Origin: JBGSUZ01 sp964404895
GTDB taxonomy: Bacteria > Bacillota > Clostridia > Peptostreptococcales > Acidaminobacteraceae
DNA length: 64,000 nt
NCBI GenBank assembly: GCA_964404895.1
Contig: CAYOLV010000001.1
Span: 992,001-1,056,000 of the forward strand
Direction of reading: 5' to 3'
The notes beneath the pieces were generated by a model. It ran no database searches, was not told the origin of the DNA, and was given only the letters and a program-made list of their open reading frames with translations. Below, piece after piece: positions 18,201-27,041 of the stretch. A program made the position numbers and the translations under genes. Numbering within the stretch: position 1 is the first letter of the stretch; every line of letters begins with the position of its first letter.

Positions 18201-19614
18201 CTTTAAAAAGTTGAAAACAGTTCATTTATTAATCAACGGTAAATTGGTAGATACAGTTGATGGGACTGGTTTATCAGAAGTTGTATTTACACTTCCTGAT
18301 GTTCTTCCAGACAATACAACATTTGAAGTTTTGGCTGTTGACTATGCTTACAACGTAGGCGTGTCTAGTTCAATCAACAGAGTTGTTGTAGACGACAAAA
18401 CTGGCCCAGCAGTAGATATGCCTAAACCAGTTTCAACTGATTTAGTTGGAACTAACGAAGTTTTATTTGAAGGTACAGTTACAGATCCTGCGGGCTTAAA
18501 ATCGTTTACGTTTGATGGTACTGAAGTTCCTGTGACATTTGATGCAGCAACTTCTGTATACAGCTTCTCGCAAAAATTAACATTCAAAGACGGTTCACAT
18601 GGCGTAAAAGTTATTGCGACTGACTTTGCAGGCAATAAAACTGAGTATGAGAAGAAATTCTATGTAGATGGAACAGCACCAGTAATTACACTTACTAATG
18701 CTGTACCTGCAGATGTTCAATTTGAAGTAAAAACAGTAAAATTGTCAGGCGTTGCAACAGATAACTTCTCTGGTTTAAAAGTTTTCGTCAACGGCAGCAT
18801 GATTAGTAATGTTTCTGGCAAGATGGATGCAAAACCGATGGTTGAAGTTAGATCAGAATTTAAAGATGTAGTGATTACTCTTGTTGAAGGTAAAAATGTT
18901 ATCACTATTGAAGCAGTTGATAATGCTGGCAACAAGAAAGAAACAACATATGTTGTAAATCAAATGCCACAAGGAAAAGCTGTTCCAACACCTATTTACA
19001 GTGGTGGTGGTAGTTCTTCAGTAGCACCAGCTCCTGCAGCTACAACACCAGTAGCTCCAGCAGTTGTAGCACCAGTAGCACCAGCTAAAGACACAAGCAC
19101 AACAACACCAGCTCCAACTACTGCACCTACAACTACTCCAGTTAAAGTAGATCTCACTAAAGTATTGAAGCCAGAAGCAAAAGAAACTTTAAATGAACTT
19201 AAAGCTTCTAAACTTATTGGTACTACTTTTAATGAATCATCTAAATTGACTCAAGGACTTTTAGCAATTACAGTTGTTAAAGCCTTTGGTATCACAGTAG
19301 ATAAAGGCGATTCAAGTTTAGGTACTCTTAAAGAACTTGGTATTACTAAAGATCTTAAAGTAGTTTCTACACAAAAAGAAATGACTCGTAATGAATTGGT
19401 TGATATGATGGCTAAGATCTACATGGCTCAAAAAACATCAAAAACAACTAACAAAGCGATTTCATTTGAAGGCAATTACAAAACAGAAGCTGCAGCAGAA
19501 AAAGCAGCTATGGAAGCTTTAACTAAGTACTATGAAAAGAAATCAATTCAAGGTAACTTTAAAGCAACTGCAATTGACTTTGTTGTCGTATTTGATACAT
19601 TATTCGTCAAATAG
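15247..19614 (+). CDS. Large secreted S8 subtilisin-like protease with SLH-like C-terminus
   Basis: A cell-envelope protease of about 1455 residues. Domains in order (numbered from ATG 15232): signal peptide (to about 31), I9-type propeptide (70-165), and a peptidase S8 domain with D204 (AVIDSSFDP), H263 (DHGTHVAGT) and S591 (MSGTSMAAPHVAGG). A PA-type insert lies at about 415-530, as in lactocepins, followed by Fn3-like and repeated Ig-like domains (about 690-1245), a Pro/Thr/Ala linker, and a terminal SLH-like region (about 1310-1390) that could tether it to the wall. TTG 15247 is preferred because GGGGGG (15234-15239) is seven bases upstream, while ATG 15232 has no close site. An AAAGGAGG at 15187 serves neither. 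Probably degrades extracellular protein for nutrition. Confidence 0.9.
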   Translation: MISKRFLASTMAIIMTFTTFSPVMAATPNESVDMKTQVLNYLAEKEADNTVWEYLKLSGKSESSEVRIIVELEDKAVIDYAIQQGVSVADMNQAEVEKVSDDLVNQMDAVQKEIAKEDINVEIHEEFVSVINGFSATTTIADAKKIEALPNVKNVLISNEYTRPEPVQPSMTTSNQMVHSQQAWDLDLKGTGMLVAVIDSSFDPTHPSMQTITDPSKAAIKTQADLPGGLPGHFYNIKMPYAYNYYDHSDVLAAASDHGTHVAGTVAANGDTAAGGIKGVAPEAQVLGMKVFGNDPSISTTYDDIYIKAIEDAITLGADAINMSLGSTAGFLQTEEEDPARAALRKAAESGIIISISAGNSDRFGSGNGNPMSTVPDTGVLGSPSVNPDSFSVASIENTHVMAPTIITSGGAIRVGFQTSGAFDPITVFNGEEKEYVYCGIGNTTDFTGKDLEGKIALIQRGSLGFGVKVLNAQNAKAAGVIIFNSAAGGDALMGMSFGAEEASITIPAVFVGLTKGTALKNAAVKSLKFTTEMTSVVNPKGGIMSDFTSWGPTPNLDFKPEITAPGGNIYSTLQGGAYGLMSGTSMAAPHVAGGAALILERIDSQPTIFGGVTGANRSKMAKNLMMSTANPVMVDYTGAYVSPRQGGAGIMDLQAAATSNVIIVDKSTGVSKVNLKQMTGKTATFDLSVINMGTEAVNYDLSGTVQTDYAGEGQITIYPIEMGKATITYTQNGQTITSLAVEPGKTVDFTVNVDVTTATVDGTAFDEVYPNGGFVDGFVRLVDKADALPSIGLPYMGFCGDWTAAPIIDKSIYDMAEGETGFYGEGYNGLYTEIPKKAPFLGGNYEGKFIKENIAISPNADGYYDYAGSYFTFLRNAKNLDVTILDSTMKPVRTVSLLNYVTKNYFDGDAKNPKAKDFGVWDGKVNNQIVEGQYYYQIRSKVDYPNAEWQTQVYPITVDITEPVVSTPVYNKDAKTITATANDNFKKLKTVHLLINGKLVDTVDGTGLSEVVFTLPDVLPDNTTFEVLAVDYAYNVGVSSSINRVVVDDKTGPAVDMPKPVSTDLVGTNEVLFEGTVTDPAGLKSFTFDGTEVPVTFDAATSVYSFSQKLTFKDGSHGVKVIATDFAGNKTEYEKKFYVDGTAPVITLTNAVPADVQFEVKTVKLSGVATDNFSGLKVFVNGSMISNVSGKMDAKPMVEVRSEFKDVVITLVEGKNVITIEAVDNAGNKKETTYVVNQMPQGKAVPTPIYSGGGSSSVAPAPAATTPVAPAVVAPVAPAKDTSTTTPAPTTAPTTTPVKVDLTKVLKPEAKETLNELKASKLIGTTFNESSKLTQGLLAITVVKAFGITVDKGDSSLGTLKELGITKDLKVVSTQKEMTRNELVDMMAKIYMAQKTSKTTNKAISFEGNYKTEAAAEKAAMEALTKYYEKKSIQGNFKATAIDFVVVFDTLFVK

Positions 19615-19627
19615 GTAAAAGGTCACT

Positions 19628-19680
19628 AGGGAGCTGTCTTTCTCAGAAATTTTTCTGAAAGGGATGGCTCCCTTTATTTT
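19628..19680 (+). terminator. Terminator of the subtilase gene
   Basis: AGGGAGC pairs with GGCTCCCT, with an inner stem CTTTCTCAGAAA/TTCTGAAAG, followed by TTTATTTT. Confidence 0.82.
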
Positions 19681-19783
19681 GTAGAAATAGTTTCATATGC
19701 ATGCAAGGGACTAATTGATAAACCGAGACCATTAAGTTATGATAGGTATAGGATTGTCAATGAACGTACAAAGGGGTTAATAC

Positions 19784-20941
19784 ATGTATACCATCACTTA
19801 TAATTTGAAAAAAAGCGGAATGACATCAGATTCTTTTTACCAAGATTTGAAAACATATAGCCATCTGGTTTATAAAGAGCTTGATGAGCAGCTTTATGAT
19901 GCCTTGATGGGCTTTTTTAGATATAGAAGACATGAAGGGCTAGATCTTTTATACAGCCACGAAGAAGGGTATTTAGAGATGCTCAGCATTGGTGTTCTCT
20001 GGCTTGTCTATAGTGGAGATGCATTGGTTTCAGGTGAAACTACCAATGACCTGCTTCAGAAAATGGCTGAACTCAGAGAAAGCAACAAAAGACTTAAGCC
20101 ACTTGTGGATGCTTTTAGAGGCATATGTTTAACTTTTATGATGTCACCAGATTTATATGACCATATGGGCGTTGCTTCTCCCACGAGAGAGAATTTTAAG
20201 AAACTGTTGGATTGGCTAGAAGCGACCGGAGAATTTGTTTATGAGGTTAAGCGCCTACAGCATTGGGCAACGTATTTAGATGATGTGACAGAACCTAAGG
20301 CTATAGAAATATTAGAGTTGATTATATCTACAGGCATTTGGTTTGAGCAAGACAGCGAAGTTGTGCTCGGCGTTTATACAGAAGAAGTGGATCGATATCT
20401 GAACGAGTTTAGACCTAAACGCTACTGGAAAGAGGATGTCATTTTTTGTGGCAGAAGGAGAGTGGAGTATCATTTAAACATGATTGCTTCTGAATGGCTA
20501 AATATGGCTTATAGGAAGAGTTTCTTAGAGAAGGCCAATCGGCTGGTTTTTGTGCCGACATGTTTAAAGCTTCTAGATGAGCAGTCCTGTCAGGCTAAAT
20601 CTGTAGGTGAGTGGCAAATTTGCATGCACTGTCAGGAAGAGTGTCAGGTTAATCAATTGAGTATGCTAGAGAATGAGTATAATTTTCATTTATATATGTT
20701 ACCTCACAACGCATCGTTAAAAGAACGTCCAGAATCAGTGAATATGGAGGATGTAGGTGTTTTAGGCGTAGCTTGTGTCTTGAATTTAATTAGTGGCGGT
20801 TGGATGCTTTCAGATCAAGGGATACCTGCACAATGTGTCATGCTTAATTATTGCGGATGCAAAGGACATTGGCACCATGAGGGGATTCCTACAGAGTTAG
20901 ATATTAATCAATTCAAACGCCTTCTAGGAAGGGGGATATAA
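19784..20941 (+). CDS. DUF116 domain-containing protein
   Basis: The C-terminal part of this 385-residue protein carries the DUF116 signature GVACVLNLISGGWMLSD, then GIPAQCVMLNYCGCKGHWH. There are several cysteines (CQAKSVGEWQICMHCQEEC; the CGC motif), which suggest metal or Fe-S binding. The N-terminal 250 residues are helical and unrecognised. DUF116 is common in anaerobic bacteria and archaea; its function is not established. It starts behind AAGGGGTTAAT, is followed two bases later by a GNAT gene, and then by a DEAD-box helicase gene, so the three are probably co-transcribed. Confidence 0.8.
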   Translation: MYTITYNLKKSGMTSDSFYQDLKTYSHLVYKELDEQLYDALMGFFRYRRHEGLDLLYSHEEGYLEMLSIGVLWLVYSGDALVSGETTNDLLQKMAELRESNKRLKPLVDAFRGICLTFMMSPDLYDHMGVASPTRENFKKLLDWLEATGEFVYEVKRLQHWATYLDDVTEPKAIEILELIISTGIWFEQDSEVVLGVYTEEVDRYLNEFRPKRYWKEDVIFCGRRRVEYHLNMIASEWLNMAYRKSFLEKANRLVFVPTCLKLLDEQSCQAKSVGEWQICMHCQEECQVNQLSMLENEYNFHLYMLPHNASLKERPESVNMEDVGVLGVACVLNLISGGWMLSDQGIPAQCVMLNYCGCKGHWHHEGIPTELDINQFKRLLGRGI

Positions 20942-20943
20942 TT

Positions 20944-21861
20944 TTGCATGAAATTAAATGTTTTAAAAAGATAGACAAGAACCTTTTGGAAGCTGTAAAG
21001 GCACTTGAAGTCAAGTGTCTGACCCATGATGAGGGCACCTTGAAATTAGAACTAGATTATAGACTGGCAGCAGCACAAGATGCAGAATATAAAGAGGAAA
21101 TGATTACTGATTATCTATATTATTTGGATAATATTTTAGTAGGCTACCTTGGTATTTGTAGTTTTGGTGGGTCAAAGCCAGAACTCAATGGGATGGTGGA
21201 TCCTGAGTGTCGACGACAAGGAGTTTTCAGCAAGCTATTCGTTTTAGCTATTGAGGAACTTCATCGCCTGAAAAAAGATCAAGGGCTATTACTGACAGAT
21301 CGAGTGAGTGAGTCAGGGCAAGGCTTTATAAAAAATCGATTAGGGGATAACCTTAAACTAGCCCATTCTGAGTATGAAATGTTTTTGAATCAGGGGCAGT
21401 TTCAATCCTTTGAACTTTCGACTAACCGACTTTTGAGAAAAGCCAGCAATCAGGATGCTGAAGCCATTGCAAGACAAAATGCAATTTACTTTAATCAAAG
21501 CTATGATGAAACCGAGTTGATTTTGCCTGAAACGGAAGAAAAAAGAGGTATGACCGTTTATATGGCAGAATTTGAAGGTCAGTGCATCGGGAAAATTCAT
21601 TTGGAACTGAGCAATGAATGTGGAGCCATATATGGTGTTGGTATTTTGCCAGAGTTTAGAGGCAAGGGATTTGGGAGAGCAATCATTAAAGAAGGCGTAG
21701 GCATTTTGTTGAGTCAACAAGCAAAAAGTATTAAGTTGCAAGTGGAGTCTGAAAATGAAAATGCTTTAGGGCTTTACCATTCTTGTGGATTTGAAGCAGT
21801 GTCCACAATGGATTACTATGAATATAATAATGGAAGCAGGGACTATGGAAAATCAATTTAG
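20944..21861 (+). CDS. Tandem GNAT acetyltransferase
   Basis: The 305-residue protein holds two GNAT folds. The C-terminal one (about 155-305) has the acetyl-CoA loop ILPEFRGKGFGRAII and the tail NALGLYHSCGFEAVS. The N-terminal one (about 1-150) is weaker, with VDPECRRQGVFSKLF. The acceptor is unknown; tandem GNAT proteins acetylate small amines or peptides. The start is TTG 20944, preceded by AGGGGGATATAAT overlapping the DUF116 stop region. The gene overlaps the helicase start by 17 bases, so translation is probably coupled. Confidence 0.85.
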   Translation: MHEIKCFKKIDKNLLEAVKALEVKCLTHDEGTLKLELDYRLAAAQDAEYKEEMITDYLYYLDNILVGYLGICSFGGSKPELNGMVDPECRRQGVFSKLFVLAIEELHRLKKDQGLLLTDRVSESGQGFIKNRLGDNLKLAHSEYEMFLNQGQFQSFELSTNRLLRKASNQDAEAIARQNAIYFNQSYDETELILPETEEKRGMTVYMAEFEGQCIGKIHLELSNECGAIYGVGILPEFRGKGFGRAIIKEGVGILLSQQAKSIKLQVESENENALGLYHSCGFEAVSTMDYYEYNNGSRDYGKSI

Positions 21862-23416
21862 TAATTTAGGCGTTCAAGAAAATATAGTAAACAGTATTGA
21901 AAAAATGGGTTTTTTAGCGCCTACAGAAGTACAGGAGAAAGTTATTCCCAAAATATTAAAAGGTGAAGATCTGATTGTTTTATCCAAAACTGGAAGTGGC
22001 AAAACAGGTGCTTTTGGTATTCCGATCATTCAAAAGGTAGATCCAGAGGCAAAAAATCCTCAAGCTCTTATTTTAACCCCAACGAGAGAGTTAGCAGTAC
22101 AAGTAGACAGTGACCTTAAACTCATGTCAAAACAGGTTAAATGTTCAACTGCGGCAGTTTATGGTCAGCACAATATGAATGTTGAAATTCAAGCCCTTCA
22201 AAAAGGTGTATCTATACTTACGGGGACTCCTGGCCGAGTTCACGATCACATTCGTCAGGGCAATTTTAAAACGAGCGGGATTCGATATTTAGTTTTAGAC
22301 GAAGCGGACCGCATGTTGGATATGGGTTTCATCGACCAAGTGGTTAGAATTATCAAAGCTTTACCTAAGGATAGAGTGACCTTGCTGTTTTCAGCCACTA
22401 TGCCGCCTGAAATTCAAAATATATGCAAAACTCATATGAAAAATCCGGAAGCGGTTGAAATTGCTTCTGAGACGAAAACGGTAGACGCTATTGAACAAGT
22501 TTACTATCGAGTGGTAGTCAATGAAAAAAGAAAACAGCTAGACCGAGTTCTAAAAGTGGAGCAACCAGAAACCTGTATGATTTTCTGCAATACAAGGGCT
22601 ACGGTGGACCGTGTTCAGAAGTTTTTGATGGAGAAGGGTTATACTGCAGATTCTCTTCACGGCGCTAACAGCCAAAGCAGTCGCCTTAGAACCATTAATA
22701 ATTTTAAGAAGGGCTGTTATCAAATTCTTGTTGCCACAGATGTAGCGGCTAGGGGCATACACGTGGAAGATTTGTCATTGGTAATCAATTATGATGTACC
22801 ACTGGAGAAGGACAGTTATGTCCATCGAATTGGTCGTACTGGACGAGCAGGGCAAATGGGTAAGGCCATATCTCTTGTGACCTCTGACGAAATCATGAGC
22901 TTATATGAGATTGAAGAACATGTAGGCGCATTAATTGAAGAAATAGAATTGCCTACGGATGAAGCATTGAGAGAGGCTATAGAAAAGGCTGCTCAAAAAC
23001 CTAAAAAGCAAAGACCTGCTCCGATAGGTGGTCCAACTGTTAAGAAGCAAGAGTCGGGCAAGTCAGGTTCTCCAAAAACTGCGGGTAAACCGAGGACAGA
23101 CTTTAAGCCAAAGACAGAAGGAAAGCTAAAGGAAGATAACAAACCTAAAACTGATGCTAAGCCCAAAACAGACATAAAAACAAGCCAACCTTCTCGTAAT
23201 CAGCCACAGAAGTTAGCGGTTGAAAAGCCTATAAAGGAAAAAGACAAGCTCGAAAAACCTATTCATAGAAATATTGAGGAACAGGCAGTTAAAAATAGAG
23301 TTATTGTAGAAAGAGTTGTTCCGGAAACGGTAAAAGAGATTCATACACCAGCGGTTGAAACTGCCAAAATGGGCATTCTTCAAAAAGTAAAAAGCTGGTT
23401 GAATAGAAAAAAATAA
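21845..23416 (+). CDS. DEAD-box ATP-dependent RNA helicase
   Basis: This 523-residue RNA helicase of the CshA/DeaD group has the Q motif region (PTEVQEKVIP), motif I SKTGSGKTG, Ia PTRELA, Ib TPGR, II DEAD, III SAT, and VI HRIGRTGRAG. The core ends at about residue 360. A basic, low-complexity tail of KPKTD-like repeats (about 400-465) then probably binds RNA, followed by a short hydrophobic/basic end. ATG 21845 (MENQFSN) with GGAAGCAGGG upstream is preferred over an in-frame ATG at 21785 inside the GNAT gene. It remodels structured RNA, for example in ribosome assembly or mRNA decay. Confidence 0.93.
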   Translation: MENQFSNLGVQENIVNSIEKMGFLAPTEVQEKVIPKILKGEDLIVLSKTGSGKTGAFGIPIIQKVDPEAKNPQALILTPTRELAVQVDSDLKLMSKQVKCSTAAVYGQHNMNVEIQALQKGVSILTGTPGRVHDHIRQGNFKTSGIRYLVLDEADRMLDMGFIDQVVRIIKALPKDRVTLLFSATMPPEIQNICKTHMKNPEAVEIASETKTVDAIEQVYYRVVVNEKRKQLDRVLKVEQPETCMIFCNTRATVDRVQKFLMEKGYTADSLHGANSQSSRLRTINNFKKGCYQILVATDVAARGIHVEDLSLVINYDVPLEKDSYVHRIGRTGRAGQMGKAISLVTSDEIMSLYEIEEHVGALIEEIELPTDEALREAIEKAAQKPKKQRPAPIGGPTVKKQESGKSGSPKTAGKPRTDFKPKTEGKLKEDNKPKTDAKPKTDIKTSQPSRNQPQKLAVEKPIKEKDKLEKPIHRNIEEQAVKNRVIVERVVPETVKEIHTPAVETAKMGILQKVKSWLNRKK

Positions 23417-23424
23417 TAAAAATA

Positions 23425-23453
23425 TTGACACAACTTCATATTTCGCGTAATAT
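23425..23453 (+). promoter_or_regulatory. Promoter upstream of the APC permease
   Basis: Consensus TTGACA (23425-23430), a 17-base spacer, and TAATAT (23448-23453) lie just after the helicase stop. Confidence 0.75.
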
Positions 23454-23519
23454 ACTGCATAAATCATTAAAATATTGTAATATATACGGAAATGGAAAGT
23501 GTGCTATTTAATATAATTC

Positions 23520-23545
23520 AAGTTTCCGAGAGGAAACTTTTTTTT
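23520..23545 (+). terminator. Hairpin terminator in the permease leader
   Basis: AAGTTTCC-GAGA-GGAAACTT followed by T-run forms a textbook terminator. It lies between the TTGACA promoter and the permease start (23588), so it may act as an attenuator as well as ending helicase transcripts. Confidence 0.8.
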
Positions 23546-23587
23546 ATAGGAAGTTTTAAAACAAAGACAAATCATGGGAGGCTACTT

Positions 23588-24934
23588 ATGGAAAAAGGAT
23601 TAGAAAAGAAGTATGGATTAGCAACGGCAATTGCAATGGTTGTCGGTGTTGTTATCGGGTCGGGGGTATTCTTCAAAGCAGACGATGTTTTGAAGCTGAC
23701 AGACGGTAATTTGGTAGTCGCTTTATTGGCTTGGGGCTTAGGGGCATTCTCGATGATTTTTGGTTCCTTAGTTTTTGCTGAATTTGCTCAGAGAATTGAG
23801 AAATCCAACGGGATTGTAGATTACTCAGAAATGGCCTATGGTAAAAAATTTGGCTATTTGGTGGGTTGGTTTAAGGGTGTACTGTATTATGCCCCATTAT
23901 CAGCGATTCTCTCTTGGGTTGCTGCACTTTATACAATGATTTTATTAGGAAGCGAAAATCCTTCTAACAGCCCACAAACATGGATTTTTGCAGGAATTTA
24001 CATGATCTGCACTTATACAATTAATTATTTTTCTCCCGTTCTAGCAGGTAAAATACAAGTCAGTGCAACGATTATTAAACTCATTCCACTGTCACTGGTA
24101 GCTATTGTTGGTACTATTGCAGGTGTTGTGAACGGCGTAACGGTTTCAAATTTTTCTACTGCCTTTAACAATATGGGAACAGCAGGGGGTACACTGGCTA
24201 ATGCAGTTGTTGCAACAGCTTTTGCATATGAAGGTTGGATTGCAGCCGTCACTATTAACAGTGAAATTAAAGACTCGAAGAAAAATTTGCCAAAAGCTTT
24301 GATTCTTGGTGCTTTTATCGTATTTTTAGTTTACGTTCTCTATTTCTTAGGCATTGCAAGTGTGTTGCCAACTAGTGAAATCATGGCACAAGGTGATAAT
24401 GCCGTAGCTATGACTACAACTAAGTTATTTGGGGCAACTGCCTCTTCAATCTTGACAGTGTTTGTCATCATTTCATGCTTGGGAACGCTCAATGGTCTTG
24501 TGCTTTCCGTTATTAGAATTCCGTATTCGCTGGCAATCAGAAATCAAGGGCCAATGCCTCAATTGATGAAAAAAATAGACTCTAAGACAAATATGCCAGT
24601 TTATTCTGTATTATTCTCAGGCTGTTTATCAGCAATCTATTTATCTTTATGGTATGCAAGCATCAACGAACTTTTTGGAAGATACATTGGACTTGATGAA
24701 ATTCCAATTGTACTGATTTATGGTTTGTATATTTTCTTATACATTTGGTATATTAGAGAGTTTAAAGATTTGGGATTTGTGAAGCGATATGTCATTCCTG
24801 TATGTGCGATTATGGGATCATTAATCATTCTTTATGGTGGCATAACTAATCCAAGTATTGGCTTATATCTCATTGTATCGTTAGTTGTATTGCTTCTTGG
24901 CTTATTGTTCTACCGCAAAGAAGAAGCTGCTTAA
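23588..24934 (+). CDS. APC-family amino acid permease
   Basis: The 448-residue transporter has about 12 membrane helices. The APC hallmark near the first helix is LATAIAMVVGVVIGSGVFFK, which contributes the unwound substrate-binding segment, followed by AFAYEGWIAAV in helix 6. The substrate is probably an amino acid or a related amine and cannot be fixed. ATG 23588 follows GGGAGGCTACTT; the frame extends upstream to 23492 without a ribosome site, through the leader hairpin. The leader contains its own promoter and a terminator, so expression is probably attenuated. A second terminator follows. Confidence 0.88.
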   Translation: MEKGLEKKYGLATAIAMVVGVVIGSGVFFKADDVLKLTDGNLVVALLAWGLGAFSMIFGSLVFAEFAQRIEKSNGIVDYSEMAYGKKFGYLVGWFKGVLYYAPLSAILSWVAALYTMILLGSENPSNSPQTWIFAGIYMICTYTINYFSPVLAGKIQVSATIIKLIPLSLVAIVGTIAGVVNGVTVSNFSTAFNNMGTAGGTLANAVVATAFAYEGWIAAVTINSEIKDSKKNLPKALILGAFIVFLVYVLYFLGIASVLPTSEIMAQGDNAVAMTTTKLFGATASSILTVFVIISCLGTLNGLVLSVIRIPYSLAIRNQGPMPQLMKKIDSKTNMPVYSVLFSGCLSAIYLSLWYASINELFGRYIGLDEIPIVLIYGLYIFLYIWYIREFKDLGFVKRYVIPVCAIMGSLIILYGGITNPSIGLYLIVSLVVLLLGLLFYRKEEAA

Positions 24935-24953
24935 AACTTATAAATTGGTGATT

Positions 24954-24981
24954 AAAACCTCGAAAAATTTCGAGGTTTTTT
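24954..24981 (+). terminator. Terminator of the APC permease
   Basis: AAAACCTCGAAA and TTTCGAGGTTTT pair almost without a loop and a T-run follows. Confidence 0.9.
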
Positions 24982-25063
24982 CTTTATGTCATAAATGTGT
25001 TTCTTATAGCGAAAATTGGCTATTATAAAAATAGCATACAAAATTGCTACACGGGAGAGAAAT

Positions 25064-26962
25064 ATGGGGAAAATAGATAGCCTATTTGAAAAATTAAACA
25101 ATCATCCTGCGTTCAAAATTACCCTTGGCTATATTTGCGTAGGGACTCTTTGGATTCTATTTTCAGATGAGTTGGTTTCAATACTATTTGCAGACCCAAA
25201 CACTTTAAACCAAGTTCAAACAATTAAGGGTGGTTTATTTGTTCTGGTTACAGGATTGTTTCTCTACTTCTTTATAAAAATTCAATTTGATCAAATTAGA
25301 AAAGCACATTTGGAACTCGCATCTAAAAATACATTTATTAATCAAATTTATAATGGAATCAATTGTGTCATCTTTGTCTGGAATGACAGAGGTGAAATTG
25401 TAGATTGCAATCAATATTTTTTAGAATTATTGGGTTATACTCGAGAAGAAGCCATCGGTCAAAACTGGAAGTTCATTATTGAGGAAGAAAACCGTGAAGA
25501 TGTTTATAATCAAGTCTATGAGACCATTAAAACCGTAGGAATTATTAATAATAGTAAAAATTTAGTACTGACAAAATCGGGAGAAGTCTTGGAAATTTTG
25601 TGGAATGACCGTATTTTTGATCACGATGAAAATCAGCACAAATTAATTATTTCATTTGGTATTGATGTGACTAAAGAGCGAGAAATGGAAGTTGAAAGAA
25701 ATAATTGGCTCTTCTATGATAAATTGACCCTGTCTGGAAATGCTGTCAAGTTAGAACTGGACTGCAATGAGTTGATTAAGAAAAAAGACCCTTTTTCAAT
25801 GATTTTGGCAGATATCAGCAAACTCAACCAAGTAAACAATCAATTTGGCATTCATACAGGAGACCTTCTGATTCAATATGTTTATCGAGTTTTGGCTCAA
25901 TACTTCGGTGAAGAAAATATATACAGATGGCATTCAGGCTCCTTTGTAGTCATGTATCCAGAAACATCTAAAACTATTTTATCGGAAATTTTCAATCGCA
26001 TTAAGAAAGCTCATAAAAGGAAAATATTCATTGAAGGCAAAGAAATAGAACTGAAAATCAGATTTGGGATAACACAATTTCCTGCAGAGGGTAATTCTTT
26101 TGAGGGGCTCGTCAATTTTGCTTCTTACGCAAACCTATATGCAAAACGCCACGGGATGGAGACCTATTCCTTTTTTAATGAACAAATTGGCATGGAATTT
26201 AAAGAAGAACTTGAAGCAGAAATGAGAATCAGGACCGTGTTGGATATGAATTTTCTTGAAATCTACATGCAACCTATACAGCATTTGAATAGTGGTGAAA
26301 TAAGAGGGGCAGAAGCTTTGTTGAGAAGTTACACACCTTCTTTTTACTACGAATCCATTATAGATTTTATAAAAATTGCTGAGAGAACAGGTATGATTGT
26401 CGATGTGGATTTTTGGGTGATAGAGAATGTATTCAGGTGGATTGATGACAAGAATCTTCATAATCGATTAGAGGTCGGAATAAACCTTTCTGCCCAAACG
26501 CTAACTTCAGTAAGATTGAAGGCTTTCTTAGACGAAGTCATTCCTAAATACAAAATCAATCCTCGACAGATTACTCTAGAATTAACAGAGCATTCGGTAG
26601 TGGAGGACTACATTCAAACGAATCAGCTTATTGATGAATTAAAAGCAATCGGTTTTGGTATTGCTTTAGATGACTTTGGTTCTGAATATTCCTCTCTGAA
26701 ATATTTATCTAAGCTTAGATTTGATTATATTAAAATTGATAAGGCTTTTATTGACAATATTGTCACCTCTAAAGTGGATCGAGGTATCGTACAGGGCATT
26801 ATTGATCTGAGTAAGACCATCGGCTTAGTCATTATTGCAGAGGGTGTAGAAGATGAGGCTCAGTATAATATTTTAAAGCAAATGAGTTGCGACCATATTC
26901 AAGGTTATTATCTTGGAAAACCTGAACCGGCCAATGAAATCATAAAAAAAATCCCCGAGTGA
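25064..26962 (+). CDS. PAS-GGDEF-EAL protein, degenerate cyclase and likely active c-di-GMP phosphodiesterase
   Basis: This 632-residue protein has two N-terminal membrane helices (about 18-80), a PAS domain (about 95-205), a GGDEF domain (about 215-375) and an EAL domain (about 385-630). The GGDEF site reads HSGSF (residues 290-294), so cyclase activity is lost. The EAL domain keeps EALLR, the NLSA Asn, LTEHS, DDFGSEYSS, YIKIDKAFI and AEGVED, the residues needed for c-di-GMP hydrolysis. It is therefore probably a membrane-bound phosphodiesterase tuned by PAS and perhaps by GTP at the dead GGDEF site. ATG 25064 has GGGAGAG upstream. Confidence 0.88.
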   Translation: MGKIDSLFEKLNNHPAFKITLGYICVGTLWILFSDELVSILFADPNTLNQVQTIKGGLFVLVTGLFLYFFIKIQFDQIRKAHLELASKNTFINQIYNGINCVIFVWNDRGEIVDCNQYFLELLGYTREEAIGQNWKFIIEEENREDVYNQVYETIKTVGIINNSKNLVLTKSGEVLEILWNDRIFDHDENQHKLIISFGIDVTKEREMEVERNNWLFYDKLTLSGNAVKLELDCNELIKKKDPFSMILADISKLNQVNNQFGIHTGDLLIQYVYRVLAQYFGEENIYRWHSGSFVVMYPETSKTILSEIFNRIKKAHKRKIFIEGKEIELKIRFGITQFPAEGNSFEGLVNFASYANLYAKRHGMETYSFFNEQIGMEFKEELEAEMRIRTVLDMNFLEIYMQPIQHLNSGEIRGAEALLRSYTPSFYYESIIDFIKIAERTGMIVDVDFWVIENVFRWIDDKNLHNRLEVGINLSAQTLTSVRLKAFLDEVIPKYKINPRQITLELTEHSVVEDYIQTNQLIDELKAIGFGIALDDFGSEYSSLKYLSKLRFDYIKIDKAFIDNIVTSKVDRGIVQGIIDLSKTIGLVIIAEGVEDEAQYNILKQMSCDHIQGYYLGKPEPANEIIKKIPE

Positions 26963-26989
26963 CTAAAAAACTAGTCCTTGGGGATTTGA
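26948..26989. terminator. Terminator between the EAL gene and the convergent nhaC-like gene
   Basis: AATCCCC and GGGGATT enclose a second stem ACT/AGT. The long T-run is on the minus strand, so it mainly ends the antiporter transcript, and it overlaps the last codons of the EAL gene. Confidence 0.7.
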
Positions 26990-27041
26990 TTTGAAAGTAT
27001 CTTTTTTTTAAGCTATCCCTTAAAATAATGAGGGAAACAGT

